DNA from: Gnetum montanum | Taxonomy: Eukaryota; Streptophyta; Gnetopsida; Gnetales; Gnetaceae | Assembly (NCBI GenBank): GCA_015680685.1 | Contig: MNCI01008094.1 | Coordinates: forward strand, 1-64,000 | Direction: 5' to 3' | Length of the DNA stretch: 64,000 nt | Shown here: piece by piece, positions 34,388-47,560 of the stretch | How the letters are laid out: every line of letters begins with the position of its first letter | How positions within the stretch are numbered: position 1 is the stretch's first letter | Made by a program: the position numbers and the translations under genes | The notes under the pieces: model-generated | What the model saw: only the letters and a program-made list of their open reading frames with translations | Told to the model about the DNA's origin: nothing | The model's database searches: none

Positions 34388-35530
34388 GGAATTAAAAGTA
34401 TAGTTAGATTAGTTATTAGAAGAAGGAAATATTCATCTTAATGTCTCACCTTAGAAAGCACTAGTCTTATTCATCAAGAAGAAGGATCAAACCTTAAGGT
34501 TATACATTAATTATAGGGCATTAAACAAAGTAACAAATAAAACTACTTATATCTTGCCTAGGATTGATGACTTATTTAATCAACTTACCAGAGTATGTTA
34601 TTTTTCAAAGATTAATTCAAAATTAGGTTATCACTAGATAAGGATTAAACAAAAATATATTGAGAAAAATACATTTAGAACTTGGTACAAATTGTACGAA
34701 TTTGTAATAATGACATTTTAACTAACTAATATGCCTTCAACATTTATGGCATTGATATTCTTATTTATTTCAAGTCAAGCATAGAAAATGTTAAACATTT
34801 AAAATTACTATGAAAATTTTTAAGAAACATCATTTAAAGGTAAAATTGAGGAAATGAAACCTCTTTAAAGAATAAGTGTCATAATTAGACCATATTATAT
34901 CTAAGACAGGACTACAAGTAGACTCATCTTGAGTTAGCATAGTTCAAGAATGGCTAGAACTTAAAGATACCACAGTAGTTTGTAATTTTTATGGTTTAAT
35001 AGGTTTTTTTTTAATTTTTCATTAAATATTATTTGACTTTGATAGCCTCCTTGTTGGACCTCTCATAAGAAAAATGTGTGTTTAAATTTGATGACAAATC
35101 TAGGGAATATTTTCTAAGACTAAATATCCTCTTAACAATAGCACCTATCCTAACAATTCTAGATAAAAAATTACCATTCAAAATATCTACAAATGCATGC
35201 AAAGTAGGGATCAAAGTAGTTCTTTTACAAAAAGATAAAGTGATATGTTTTGAGTCTCATAAATTATGAGGAGCTCAGGTAAATTACTCAACCCATGATC
35301 TAGAATTACTAAAAATTATTTATGCCATAAAGGCTTTGAGACATTATCTTTATGGAAAAATATTTGTGCTAAAAATAGATCATAAGAGTCTAGCATACCT
35401 ATAGAGACAACCCATCTTGAATGCCAAACACCATAGATGGTTGCAATTACTTACTGAATACGATTTTGAACTTAAATATATTCTAGGAAAATAAAATATA
35501 GTAGTTGATACCCTTAGCCAGATGTGGAAT
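34388..35530 (+). pseudogene. RT and RNase H of element E (3' part)
   Basis: RT starts with a KELKVQLD-type run and continues through [36 protein letters not shown] and [15 protein letters not shown] (34388-34690), all standard chromovirus RT blocks. After TNMPSTFMALI (about 34750) the catalytic YxDD segment is missing or unreadable, so there is an internal deletion. The connection region reads EWLELKDTTVVCNFYGLIGFF (34950-35010). RNase H at 35120-35480 reads TIAPILTILDKKLPFKISTNACKVG, then YSTHDLELLKIIYAIKALRHYLYG and KIDHKSLAYL. The first catalytic Asp is Asn (STNA for TDA). Stops are frequent. Confidence 0.8.
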
Positions 35531-36760
35531 CTAATAATTGATGTTGTCATAACCCCTATGAAAGTAGAGATCAGAAAATAGATAGCATAATATCTTTATT
35601 TTAAGTACATTTTAACCAATATAGCATCTAAGCCTTATTACCACCTCTTCCCAAAAGGCCTGTTGATGAAGGAATGGAGGGTGTATATATCATAAGGTAA
35701 TTGAAGACTTAAGCTATTATCTTAAGTCCATGAAGTACCAAATTCTAGATGTCCTAGATATATTAAAATTTATGTGATGATATGTAAGTTTTTTTTAAAC
35801 CTAGGATGAAAAATGATGTATCCACACACATTAAAAATTGTCCAACTTGTCAAAGAGTAAAGGACAAAAAAAACAAACTAAGTGAATTATTGTAACCTTT
35901 GGAAGTTCCATCATGGAGATGGAAAGATGTTACTATGGATTTCACTGTGGAATTACCAATGATCAAGAAGAGAAATGACTCAATCCTAATGGTAGTTAAT
36001 CATCTATCAAAGATAGCTCATGTTATACCCCTAAAATCTATCAACATAATAGAAGATGTGGCACAAAAATTTATATGTGAAGTATTTCAAACACATGGAT
36101 GTACAAAATATATCACAATTTTGTCTCTAAATTTTGACAAAACTTCTTCAAGGAAGTTGGGACCCATTTGAAATTTAGCACAACATACCAACCAGAAAAA
36201 AATGGCAAAAAAAAATATGTTGACTAAAATTTTGAAGATATTTTATGGAATTACATTGCAAGAAGACCCAAAACATGGGAGAATTACTTACATTTAGCTA
36301 AATTCACCTACAATAATAATTGTTATGAATCCATAAATAGAATCTCATTTGAAGTTATGCATAAATGAAATTTCATAACACCACTAACCTAGATAGATCC
36401 AACCTTGAGAGGAAAATGGAAGGAAGAAAAAATGAAAACTCTGGAAAATATTATTACAAGGTAGAAACAAAATTTACAAATAGCCAAGGATAAGTATAAG
36501 GGGTATGCAAATTAACATCATCTTAAGAAGGAATTTTAGATAGGGGATTAAGTACTACTGAGAGTAAAATCTAGTAGGAGTTTTCTTGAGCTAAAACGAT
36601 ATACTAAGTTAGCCACAAGATATTGTGGACCTTTTGAAGTCTTAGAGAAAATTTGTAAGGTCATATACTAACTAAATATTTTTCTTTAAGATATAATGCA
36701 AGCTTTGAGGTTAAACCAATTGAAATTAATAGTTAGAGAATGAAGAAACTCTCTAATAAA
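35531..36760 (+). pseudogene. Integrase of element E
   Basis: A zinc-region remnant (NCPTCQRVKD at about 35835) is followed by the core: EVPSWRWKDVTMDFTVELP, then DSILMVVNHLSKIAHVIPL (35899-36060). The second catalytic region is damaged (LNFDK where SDRD is expected, about 36130). The third lies in broken frames near 36200 (TYQPEKNG-like). The C-terminal part includes YCGPFEVLEKI (about 36625) and a SRSFLELK-type GDLVLL region. The order and sequence fit chromovirus integrase, though a chromodomain cannot be read. Confidence 0.7.
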
Positions 36761-37052
36761 AACATTAGTGAAGTACTCATCTAATAGTCAAACTATTATC
36801 AACAAACCTAGGAAAATAGGAAGTTCATCCATAACACATATCCTCAACCTTTTGATCATCATGATAATGAATTATAATTTATATTTTCATTAATAGATAG
36901 TAGTGAGAGATTAATTCATGGTTTCTTTTGTACATATGATAATGATGATAATAATGAAATTCAAAATGAGGAGCATACTGAGGATGTAATTACAGAGTAG
37001 CTAGACATAGAAGAAGCACTTTAGGATTAAATGGATTCTTAAGGGAGTAGAT

Positions 37053-37690
37053 TGTAACAACTTATCCTATTTTAAGAATAGAATTATTGTGACATCCTAT
37101 TCCTGAATGTCATTAAAAACATCAAATATATGTTATCTTAGATATTAGGCATAAGATGATAACATAGAAACTGTCAAATATATGTAACATTTGACATTAA
37201 GCATAAAGAAAATTACAAGGAAAATGTAGGAGGAAAAAGAGAATAATTCTTTATTAATGTGGAATAATGTATCTGGATCATGCTCTAAGAGTGTTCCTTG
37301 AGGTTTTCTTCCTTTGAAACTTATCCCTTAGAGGTAATCTAGCACTACCACTAAGGTTAGGCCTATCACTGACTAGAAGGAATGGCTAGTCCACTTCCTA
37401 TCTTGCTTAACTTGGCATCCATTACTTACTATTATCAAGCCCACAACTCCATGCTAGCATGACCTCTATGCTTGGGTATAAATGCCTTAGTTCAAACCCC
37501 CAGAGGTTACCTCGAGAGCCATGTTCGTTATTACAACACACCCTTTCACATCTCAATTATAACTTTCCTTTTAGGTATTATTTTAACAATGATAACACTT
37601 TTTATGAAGAGGCATCATCTTTGTTATGCACTAGTAACATATGGAAATGTGGACATTAAAATTATATTATTAATTATGTAACTAATCTTC
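37053..37690 (+). repeat. 3' LTR start of element E
   Basis: After the integrase comes a purine-rich AAGGGAGTAGA and then TGTAACAACTTATCC at 37053, a normal polypurine-LTR junction. A TATA-like GGTATAAATGCC lies near 37477. The right end is not defined and no matching 5' LTR was found upstream of gag. Short ORFs inside are chance frames. Confidence 0.5.
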
Positions 37691-40600
37691 AAAAGAAGGG
37701 ATGCCTCATTATTAGGAGTCATAATTATTGTCGACCTTTTGGTATGTCAAAACCTTAAGGAAAATGGAGAATATCAAATGTTTGTTGTGGATAATGTGTT
37801 TGCAAGACATGAACAAGAACTCCACTAAGAACTTAAGGAAACAAGATCTACAACAAGATGACAAAGTGAAGACTACATGGATGAGATAAGAGCATGGATG
37901 AAAACAAAGGCTACAAGTCAAATGAAGATGCTTCAAGGATTGGCAAGAAGGAAAATTGACAGGAGAAAGCCTTTGTTTAGCTTAGGTTTGATCATTTTAG
38001 GAGATCACATGAACATTTGGTTTGATCAAAGGTCTTACGAGTAGCTTTAAGGTTTGATCATTTGGCATGGAATGTATCACATGAACATTTGGTTGTATCA
38101 TAAGACTCCTTGTTCTTATGCAAATGCACCTAGAAAGGAAATATTATAGGACAAGAAGGAAGGGAGGACAAATCAAAAGGGTGAAGAGAATAAAAAGGTG
38201 TGTAGAATCAAGTGAAAAGAAGGAAGTGAAAGAACTCTCAAAAATTTTGTGAAAGGGAGTAAGACATTAGAAATAAATAAAATTGATATGAAAGAAGGAA
38301 CTTTTAAAGAAGAACATCGATTCTATTCTCCTTAGACATTGATATCTATTAGCAAGTAATGTAAGTAATAGTAAGTATATTTATAATCACTATTCCTTAA
38401 CTTGATGAGATTAGACTAGATTAGTTTATTTTTATGATTGAATGGAAGCTATTAGAAATCTTTGGAAATCCAAAGAAATTTCCAGTTGATCCTATAAATA
38501 TTTGAACTATAATATGCTATAACAACCTATTTCAGCTACTTTTAACATTTGTATTCATAAATCATGTATGGATTCTTAACTAGAATATATTGGTTTCAAT
38601 AGGATTAAAGCCCTTGAATGTAATTCATGGACCAAAAGCTTTTTATTGAACATTCCTTGTTGTTTAAACATATATGTCCTGTGTTCTATCCTAAGCTATG
38701 ATATGGCATTGTTACTTTCTTGTAAAATATTAAAGTCCAATTGCTTTTAAAAGATTTTTTATATGGAAAATGAAACACTTGAATTGGTACCTTTAACGTA
38801 ATTCATGTATCTTCTAAGTAAAGAAACATTTAAAAAGGAATTTCTTGAGCATAAGAATTATTTGTTAACTTTATCATAAGTTACTACTAATGGAATGTGA
38901 GGCCTTACTTTCAAAATTCTCCAAACTTGATCTTGATATGGCACTATAGATTTATGGAGAAATCACCCAACCTTTGTGTAATTCTCAATGTATGTGTGGT
39001 TTTTTCTGTTATTTTATTATTATTTATGATGATTTCAAGGTGTTTTGCCTTATTTTTAGTATTTGGAAGTTCTAGACTAAAACAAGCATCTTTATTTTTT
39101 GCCCTAGTATGTTAAACATCTACTTTAATTGTTAGATGTTTCAACTACATTTGAGATGTCTCTTTTTGATAGTAGACATCAATCTCATGAGGTAGATGGG
39201 AAAAGTAAGCCATGAATGGAGGTTCAAGTAATGGATGCATTAAAAACGTTAAAGACTATAGTTGCTACTATGATTTTTGGATCATCAATGTCTAATCACA
39301 TAGTATCTAGGAGAAATTAATTTTTTTACAAACACAACTAATGGAAGCCTTTGTCTCCACACTTGATCTTATTGATGTAATGTAGATCTAGTACTTTTAT
39401 GACAAAATAATAATGTACTTTGATGAAAAAAATAATTAAGATTATGGAAAGAACAACGTAACCTTAAAAGGCCTAATGAGAGAATGCCACTCTTCCTAAA
39501 GCTAAAGCATTAAGATGAGAAGGATATTTGCACATATGCAAGGAGAGCCTATACTTTATCAATAACCGAAATATTTTGGACCACAAGCATAAGGGAAGTC
39601 TTCAAAGGCTCTCAACAAAAGGCACTCAGGTTGTAACATCTCCTACTCTAACACCCACAGCTAAGAATTAGTAAGTAAGAGGTATATTTATATTAAGCGT
39701 GTTAAAGTATCTAAGGTAAAGGTATGAGCTTTCTTTTGGTCAAGTTACATTTTGAATATTTACCTTAAAGTAAATTTCTTGACAACATAGTTCTAAATTT
39801 GACACATTTTCATCTATTTATGATCATCTTGTTAAGGATCTATTTGGTTGTTCTTGATCTTTTGAAACATTTAGCATGAAAAGTTATATTGATTTGCTCT
39901 TTCTTGTTGTATGTGCATGTATGTACTCTCCTTGTTATAGAATTTCTATGTGTTATATTTTTGTTGATGTTTCAAAAGGGGAAGAATATTGAATAATTAT
40001 AGAATCATGAGATATTAGTTATTTGTTACTAATGGCTTATTTGTTTAAAGATAGGTTACTAGCTCTTCAAGGATCAATCTTTGGACTTTGGCATTTGATT
40101 TCAAATACTCTTGGACATCAATTAAAAGGTTTGGCTTAGTTGTGTTTGGATTAGTCATGCCTCATTAATTTTAGCTTTTTTTTTTAAATAGATAAAAGGC
40201 ATCTCTTAATAAAATGTGATTTTTCATCATCTGTCTATGAATTCAATACTTAAGAATGTATACTCTTTAACTTATACTCATCATGTTTTCTTCCTTGGCT
40301 AAATGTTTGCATCTCTATGGGATTTTCACATGGTGTTATGCAACTATGATGGATGTTTATTGAGAATTATGGTTGGTCCTTATCATTTTTATCACCTATT
40401 TTTGGATGTTGTCCATAAAGGGGAAGAGTGTAGAGTATTCAATTAGAATTAAGATGTTAAGTATAGTAACTTCATATATATTATTGATGGATTATACTTT
40501 TTCATATTTACGAACCCATTTTATTAAGTTTTGGACATCACCAAAAATGGGAAGATTATTAACCTTTTGGTATGTCAAAACCTTAAGGAAAATGGAGAAT

Positions 40601-41620
40601 ATACAATGTTTGTTGTTAATAATTTGTTTATAGGACATTAACAAGAACTCCACTAAGAACTCAAGGAAACAAGATCTACAACAAGATGACAAAGTGAAGA
40701 CTACATGGGCAAGATGAAAGCATGAATGAGCATGGACAAAAACAAAGGCTACAAGTCAAATGAAGATGCTTCAAAGATTAGAAAGAATAAAAATTGATAG
40801 AATAAATCCTAAGAAGAAAAAGGTAAAACGTTGAGGACATGCCTCCTTAAAATAGTAGAAATCTCTATTCCAAAGTAAATGTCTCTCTAAATACATCCCA
40901 CAAGAGATGTTTCACTTTCCAAAAAGACATCTCTCATAAATTCAGGTTAATCTTAGGTAAACATCTCAACTTCAAAGAATACATTTATACTAGCCATTTT
41001 GTAGCCATTGAATGAATTTTGAGGATTTTTGATAAACTCCAAGGCTACAACTAGATACCAAAATCTTGGAAATGGGGCAAGCATCAATCACATCAAGCTC
41101 CTAATTATCTACTCTATGCTATTATACTCTTGTTCTTCATTTTTGCATCATTTTCTTTATTGTATGTTATATTATGCTTTAAAGTGCAAGGAGTTGTAAA
41201 TCTAGTTACATTCTTTCCTTATATTTTTCTCTCTTTCTTGTAACCCTATAGGATTTATGCTCTTCTTGTAAGAAGGAATTCATATTAAGCTTTTCAAGAT
41301 GCTGCAGGATTGAGTATTTTGCAATGCTAAAACACTCTAGATTGGAGATCAATTTTGTAAAGGTTGTGGGATCCTTGAAACCACATTCTAAGCTTGTTGA
41401 AACCTTGAAGAATTGAGTTCTTTCCCAAAAAAGAAACACTCTAGAGTAGAGCTCAGAGCTTGTACAGAGTATGATACCCTTCAAACCACATTTTAAGTTT
41501 CTTGGAGCCTTGTGAGGTTAAGAGATTTTGCAGCAATGAAACTCTTTGTAGTAGAACTCAAAACTTGTAAAGGTTTTGATATCCTTCAAACCACATTTTT
41601 GGAGCAACAAATTTTAGAGT
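37691..41620. repeat. Non-coding repeat region with ~240-bp direct repeats
   Basis: I see no gene. A segment of about 230-240 bp (TTTTGGTATGTCAAAACC ... GAAGATGCTTCAAAGATT) is present at about 37734-37965 and again at 40568-40795, in direct orientation 2.8 kb apart, with about 90% identity by eye. Each starts with a purine-rich AAGGAAAATGGAGAATAT and then TGTTTGTTGT, which looks like a polypurine tract and LTR start. Between them, 37985-38110 holds a partial duplication of a GGTTTGATCATTT...CATGAACATTTGGTT segment. This may be a non-coding LTR element (LARD or TRIM type) or two broken LTRs. Confidence 0.45.
41290..41610. repeat. Three degenerate ~110-bp tandem copies
   Basis: The words AACACTCTAGA, GCTTGTAAAGGTT, GATATCCTTCAAACCACATTTTAAG and CTTGGAGCCTTG recur in the same order three times, about 105-115 bp apart. 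No coding signal is seen. Confidence 0.6.
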
Positions 41621-42543
41621 TCTGGATGTACCCATGTTGGGGAACCATGTAAAATTTGATGTATTCATGTGGCTGGTGCAATTTTAACGAGGAACTTATT
41701 CGATCCCCCTTCTAAGTTCTTGATCCTTAACTATTCATAGGACACATCAGAAATGAGTTTGACCTATGACATTTCAAGCTAAGCTTAAAGGTCATACGAA
41801 CATGGAGTGGCAAACCTAGATTGGTAAATGATGATAGCCAAGAGAAATAGAACAAAATTAATCACCCCTTCAATTCAATGGCCTAAGGGCCATTGAAAAT
41901 ATTTCCAAATAGATTTCATTAATAAAGTTCCACTATTTATTTTATTTTCAATTCCATTTATTTACAAATATTTGTAAGTTCAAGTAGATTATTAGGATTA
42001 TTTCTATGTTAAATGACAATTTTATATGAAAAATGATTGAATTCATTGACATCAAAGAACAAGCATGTTACACTTTACATGTAGCATCTAGGGCCAACAT
42101 TTTGACTTCAATTTAATGTCTTATTTCCTTTTATATTTGAAATATAAAATTATGTTATGTAACACATTGCATGAAGATAGTGATCCACATACTACATGCC
42201 TCATTCATCAACATCACAAAGAAATCCCACTCTTATGATGACAAGGAAAATAAAATTAATATAAGGGAACCACACATTAGGCTACATATATTATTCATTT
42301 CCAAGAATATTAACTCACTAATATGATGAAATTCTGAATTTTATGATCTTGTGTAGCATAACATAAGATTATAATTGAGGTGGTTGTATGTTATTTATAA
42401 TGAGGAATTGCCCACATTCAACTTCTAAGATGTCCACAAACATCTATAAAGTGGTTATGTAAGAACATTATGGATAGAAGCCTACTTTGAGAAGGATCCA
42501 CTTGCATCACTTTTGCTACTATGGTCATGAACCATTTTCACAC
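41621..42543. other. No gene seen
   Basis: AT-rich sequence between the repeat region and the LTR of element D. I see neither coding sequence nor clear repeats. Confidence 0.5.
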
Positions 42544-44235
42544 TGAAACACCACTAAATTTGGGCTCTTGGGTCTCACCTACAAATTTGTCTAAGTGTTA
42601 GAACTAGGCAAAGTTTTTCTAAGTGTTGGACCTATGCTCCTCACTATTAGGACTATGCTCTAGAGTGTAGTCAACATAGTCTAAAATACTAGTCCAGATT
42701 TGCAAGAGTTTTCTATGTGTCGATAGCAGCTGCAAAGGTTTTTAAGTGCTGGACTACGCTCTCACTGCGAGGACTATGCTCCAAAGAATTGTCAATGTAG
42801 TTAGCACAAAAATGACCAGTGTTTTGCAAATTTTCCTAAGTGTCAAGCTAGGTTGGCATGGAAGAAATAGTTCAAAAACTTTTCTAACCTCTAAGACTAC
42901 ACTCCCTACTATGCGCCAAAGTGTAGTCAATGTAGTCTGCAGGAAGACATTAGTTTTGATAGATTTTTCTAAGTGTCAAGGCTATGCTCTCAACTCTAAG
43001 ACTATGCTCTAGTACACACTTTTTGTAAGATTTTTTATCTGTTGGAACTATGCTCCAAAGTGTAGGTAGCACTAGGACACATTTTTTGTAAGATTTGTTA
43101 TCTGTTGGGACTATGCTCCAAAGTGTAGTCAATGTAGCCATGCAAAACTACCTCTAGAAGCCTCTAAAACTTAGCACCAGCCTTCATCTCAGCTCCAACA
43201 TTTCCTTGGCAAGCAAGATCAGCGATTTCCATTTCTTTTAAATCCCCCATTTACCCCAAAATTTATCTACACTCAACACCACTCAAGAGAGTGGACAATG
43301 CATTCCTACAGTGTAGTCTCCAAAACTATACTATTTTGCATTATTTTCAAGGATATTACGATCTTTTTAGCACTTGCACATGCAGTCTTGGCAACATAGC
43401 CATAGTCTGGTAGTCTCACAAGATCCATTGGAGCACACTAGTAGAACACCATTTACTTCAGTGGGAGTGTAGTTGGGGCTAGTGTAGTCCCAACTACCCC
43501 TCTACCATGTGGCGCTTGATCCGTGGTTTACACTAACCCTAGGCCTATAAATACCCTAGCATTTCATGTTTTAGGGGTTGGAAATTCTTACATTCGGTTG
43601 GAAAATTTTAGCATTGGCATTTCTTGGCATTCTTGCATCCAAGAGAACTTGGCATTTCAGTCAACACTATTGCACACCTCCTTGCACACCATAGACCATC
43701 GCAGCTTATAGGACACCACGGTGGCCAACCTAGTAGGCTCAAACTTCATAGTAGACATTAGTCTTTATAGCCTAGACACTGTAACACTGTGACAACACTA
43801 CCTATTGTGCTTGTTTGTACACTACGTACCTTCTCACCTTTCTATACAATTAACTGTGCTTTTCCCTATTTGGGGTGATGCTAATTTCTCTCTCACTCAC
43901 TTCCTATGCATTTTGGCATTTTTCCTCATATTCTAGCACTTTACTTGCATTTTTCACTATTTTTCTACACATATTTGCACATTTGCACCTTTGTTTTATA
44001 CCAAAAACCTTAGCTATGCTCACCCTAGTTAACACTAGGGACATTGCAAACACCATGCAAACCCTTAGCATTCATTTTGGTGTAACATCCCATAAGTCCT
44101 AATTCAATTGACAAGACCATCTTGGGCACCCCACCTTCGTGTCCAACAGGTCCTCACCTAGATGCAGGGTCAAAGTTGTATGATCACAAACTTCTTGATG
44201 TACCATTCTAGCCTCAGATGTTTTCAATCACTACA
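42544..44235 (+). repeat. 5' LTR of element D
   Basis: It starts TGAAACACCACTAAATTT, matching the reverse complement of the ends of B and C (TGAAACACCACAAAATTT). It ends CACTACA just before the primer site. A TATA box (CTATAAATA) lies at 43545-43553. The first half is filled with TTTCTAAGTGT...GACTATGCTCCAAAGTGTAGT repeats, also present in the B and C LTRs. Confidence 0.8.
42590..43140 (+). repeat. CTAAGTGT / CTATGCTC(C)AAAGTGTAGTC repeats in the D LTR
   Basis: About eight to nine degenerate copies of a unit containing TTTTCTAAGTGT, GGACTATGCTC and AAAGTGTAGTCAATGTAG, spaced 50-100 bp apart. The position is upstream of the TATA box, so they could be U3 promoter repeats. Confidence 0.65.
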
Positions 44236-44237
44236 AT

Positions 44238-44260
44238 CTTCTAGTGCTAGATGGAGGGCC
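44238..44260 (+). other. Primer-binding site of element D
   Basis: TAGTGCTAGATGGAGGGCC begins a few bases after the LTR end and aligns with the sites of A and B. The following CTCAGCCATTTCCTTCTACAG also matches the B leader. Confidence 0.6.
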
Positions 44261-44860
44261 TCAGCCATTTCCTTCTACAGCCTCCCTTGGTTGTTTCCTT
44301 GTGTGTTTTCTTCATCACCATTACTAGCTTTGGGCTAGGGTAGACCTCACACCCCTATGGACCTACCATGGCAATAGTTGGATCTTAGGCTAGCATAGGA
44401 GTCGTTTGCAAATCATTGGTGTAGACTGGATCCCATCATTAGTTCCCTTTGAATCCTACTTGACAACACCAAAGTGTATACTTTACACTTGGCCAAATTC
44501 TATGTGCTTAGCAGAGCAGAGTTAGTTCCTAGCATAGGGAACGTAGTTGGCTCTGAGTGTAGTCCTAGAGTTAGCCATGTTTTTTGAAATTTACACTTGG
44601 TCATTTTTTATTTTGTTTTTGCATTTTTCTACATTTAGTTATTTTTTCTACATTTTCACACTTTGTCATTTTTATGGTTTCTTCTCTCCCTTTTGCATCA
44701 TGCAACTTTTGCATCTTCCCTTTGCATCATGAATCCCAAGCAACCTTTGATCTCTACTTCAAGTGTAGTTATTATTTAGTCCATTCACCAAGAAATCTAG
44801 ATTGACCACCCTATCAGTCTTGTCTTGGTAGAGTATAAATAATCTTTTAGGTTGCCTAAC
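44261..44860 (+). other. Leader of element D
   Basis: I see no gene. At 44575-44680 T-rich repeats (CATTTTTCTACATTTAGTTATTTTTT, CACACTTTGTCATTTTTATGG) correspond, in the same element orientation, to the longer minisatellite in the B leader (56865-57120). Confidence 0.55.
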
Positions 44861-44879
44861 CTACTACTTGAGTACATGG

Positions 44880-47560
44880 TACTCAACGATGAGTAGTATA
44901 ACTTCGTTTGTATGAAGCTCCAGGAGAGTTTGTTCATACACTGCTAAAATATGGATGCCAAACATAGTTTTGAGCTTATACACCAAAATGGAAAGGAATA
45001 CTTCCCCTCCACTGTGGACTTCATTCCACTTATGAAGCCCTACCAATGGATGCTAGATAAGCTCAACTAAAACATTATCCATGAAGCAAGAATGGACTAC
45101 GAATAGCCCTTACAAGAGGAGCAGGATGAGTTTGAAGCTCGATCTAAGCATGATAACTCATTCCACACCTTGTTCTAGCAGAAAACCTTCATGCCTTCGT
45201 AGCTCCACCTATCTATTTTTTTGGAGACATTCATTGGCCTAGTATCACTGCCCAAGTCCATGCTTGTGGTGGTGACTCACCAAACATAGTAGACGTGCTA
45301 GGATGTTACACATCCTTTTAGCATGTCCTTCATCATACCTTCCTAGCCTGTCTCATCATTTATGCTAGCAACCATTGCACCTATGCAACCTTATGTGCAC
45401 ACTGTGCACATTCCCCCAATGCACACAACTCACACATCATACATTATGCCTATTGTGTTAGCACCCCCCACAATAGCCTAGTCCATTAGCACATGGAAGG
45501 GCCTAGCCACTGCGCCTGTGTCACAACCCATCCAATAAGCATCATGTGTGGTTGCATAACCTGTAGCCAAGTCATGGGCCACCCAAATAGCACAAATGGT
45601 AGCACAACCCATGTAGCCCACTACAACCTCACCAAGCTTAGATCAAGCATTTTAGCTAATCCAAAGCTTCACCAAAGAGGTCAAGCAGCTTAAAGCTACC
45701 TCCTCTAAAACAATCCATGTGACGAAATTCCATCAGGATGATCCAATCAGTCCTATAGTTCCACCACTGGCACTACCCACCAAGGTCCCACTACCCTAAT
45801 TCACCAAATACAATGATGAAGGGAACCCTAATGTTCATCTAGTGACTTTCCAGTCTAAATGCCTTCTACTGTAGGCATGGTCGCATGTAATCATTCATGT
45901 GTTTGTCATGTCCTTGATCAACAAGGAATTACATGGGTATCGTGCACTCCTAGTACCTCCATTTCTTCTTTGGAGGAGTTTCTCACCCAATTCATCACAT
46001 GCTTCAAGTATAACTTGAAGCCTAAGGCAACCCTAGATCAGTCGATGCAAGTTAAGCATGGCTACATAAAGCTCATGCAAAAATTCATTCAATGATGGAG
46101 CACATCAATTAATGAAATCTATGAGCCTATCAGAGAGATACACCTACTAGCTATTTTTAAAGGTGCAGTGAATGACTTCATTAAGTCAAAGTTGTATTAC
46201 CTTGCCTCACAATCCATGAGCCAAGCATTTGCTCAAACCAAGAACATTGAGGATGCAGCAGAGGCTAACAAGAACCTAGCCTATGTGGCCCATAAAAACT
46301 TGCATGTAAAGAAAGAAAAGGATAAACATAATGGCAAACAAGCAACCACAACTATAGCAACAGTGACCAACAAGGCTAAGACAAACAATGCCAAACCAAC
46401 AGCCAAGCCATCCAAGGCCTTGGCCAATAACAACAAGACAGTTGGCTCTAGCACTACAATAAGCAACTAGCCCCCATTGTCAATGGCCACAACACTATCT
46501 ACCCCAAGGCCAAACATCAAGCATAAGGATCGCTTGAAGTACACATTGTTTCCCATCAAGCTATCAAACCTCTTATACCAATTGCTTCATGCTAGATGCA
46601 TCCAATATAAGAAGATGTTCGAGGATGCTCACAAGCATCATGACAAATATTGCAAGCTCCTAAAGAATCCCTCAGCTACACTACCAAATGGGCCTCTGAT
46701 GCCTAAGAATTTTAGGTTTGACCAATTTTACCAATATCACCAATTGCCTGGACACAACACAGATTTTTGCATGGCCTTGCAGGATGATATATAATACATG
46801 ATTGACCAGGGTGAGCTAGTCCTTGATGCAACCAACCTAGTTTGCCCCAAAAATTAATTAATGAGGGTCTACAAGGACCTTCTCAATGGAAGTAGTGCAG
46901 GGTACACCATCAATGCCATCAATGTTGATGACTCAGAACTAGCACAAGAGCCATTCATGGTTCATGTGCCCTCTAGCAACATTGGGGGCCCCTCAACCTC
47001 AACCAGTTTGAGGACCCCTTTTATTGTTAGGGCACCACCATGGGCACCCATAACACCCTTTGTGGTCTGGGTCCTGTAGCACATTCTATCAAAAACCACC
47101 CAATCACCCTTTGTTATAAGGATGCTGCAATGTGTAGACTCCCCACCTGCTAGGAATCTAGTGGTGGAAAATGCATCAGTTCCTACTCACCCAAGGCTCT
47201 ATCCTATAAGCAATGCTAATGGAAAATTGAGATAAGAATCTGGAAGGCCCAATAAGTGCCTCACCAATCAAATGTTTAGAAAACATCAAGAGTAAAGGGC
47301 ATTAGACCCATCGAAGCTTATCCCCTTGTCCTCTATCCCCATGGCTAGATCAACTAAGAAGGCCACAACAAGTGACCAACAATGGAGAACTGAGGCTCTA
47401 AAGTAAGTAAGGCAAGTGAAGCCCAAATCTACTCTATGAGAGATTTTTCTCTTGGGCTGCATGAAAGAGACAAAGGCCAATAGGGTAGCAGATATCGAAA
47501 ATGATTTTCTTGATGCATTGGCCTAGGTCAAGTAGGCTTTAAAACAAAAGAACACTATAG
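44880..47560 (+). pseudogene. Gag of element D
   Basis: The readable run begins near 45040 (MKPYQWMLDKLN), then QEEQDEFEARSKHD, as in A and B. At 45716-45830 come TKFHQDDPISPIVPP and FTKYNDEGNPNVHLVTFQSKCLLL. The 46168-46470 part, MNDFIKSKLYYLASQSMSQAF...KNIEDAAEANKNLAYVAHKN, is long and clean and ends in a Lys/Asn/Ala-rich stretch. A zinc-knuckle-like YQYHQLPGHNTDFC and LQDDI follow at about 46730-46790. The C-terminal part (46861-47079) has PFIVRAPPWAPITPFVV-type Pro repeats. Stops are few compared with A. Confidence 0.8.

Noticed and set aside
43523-44102. Two ORFs in the D LTR
   Set aside because: They lie in the transcribed LTR after the TATA box and are T-rich chance frames without conservation in B or C.
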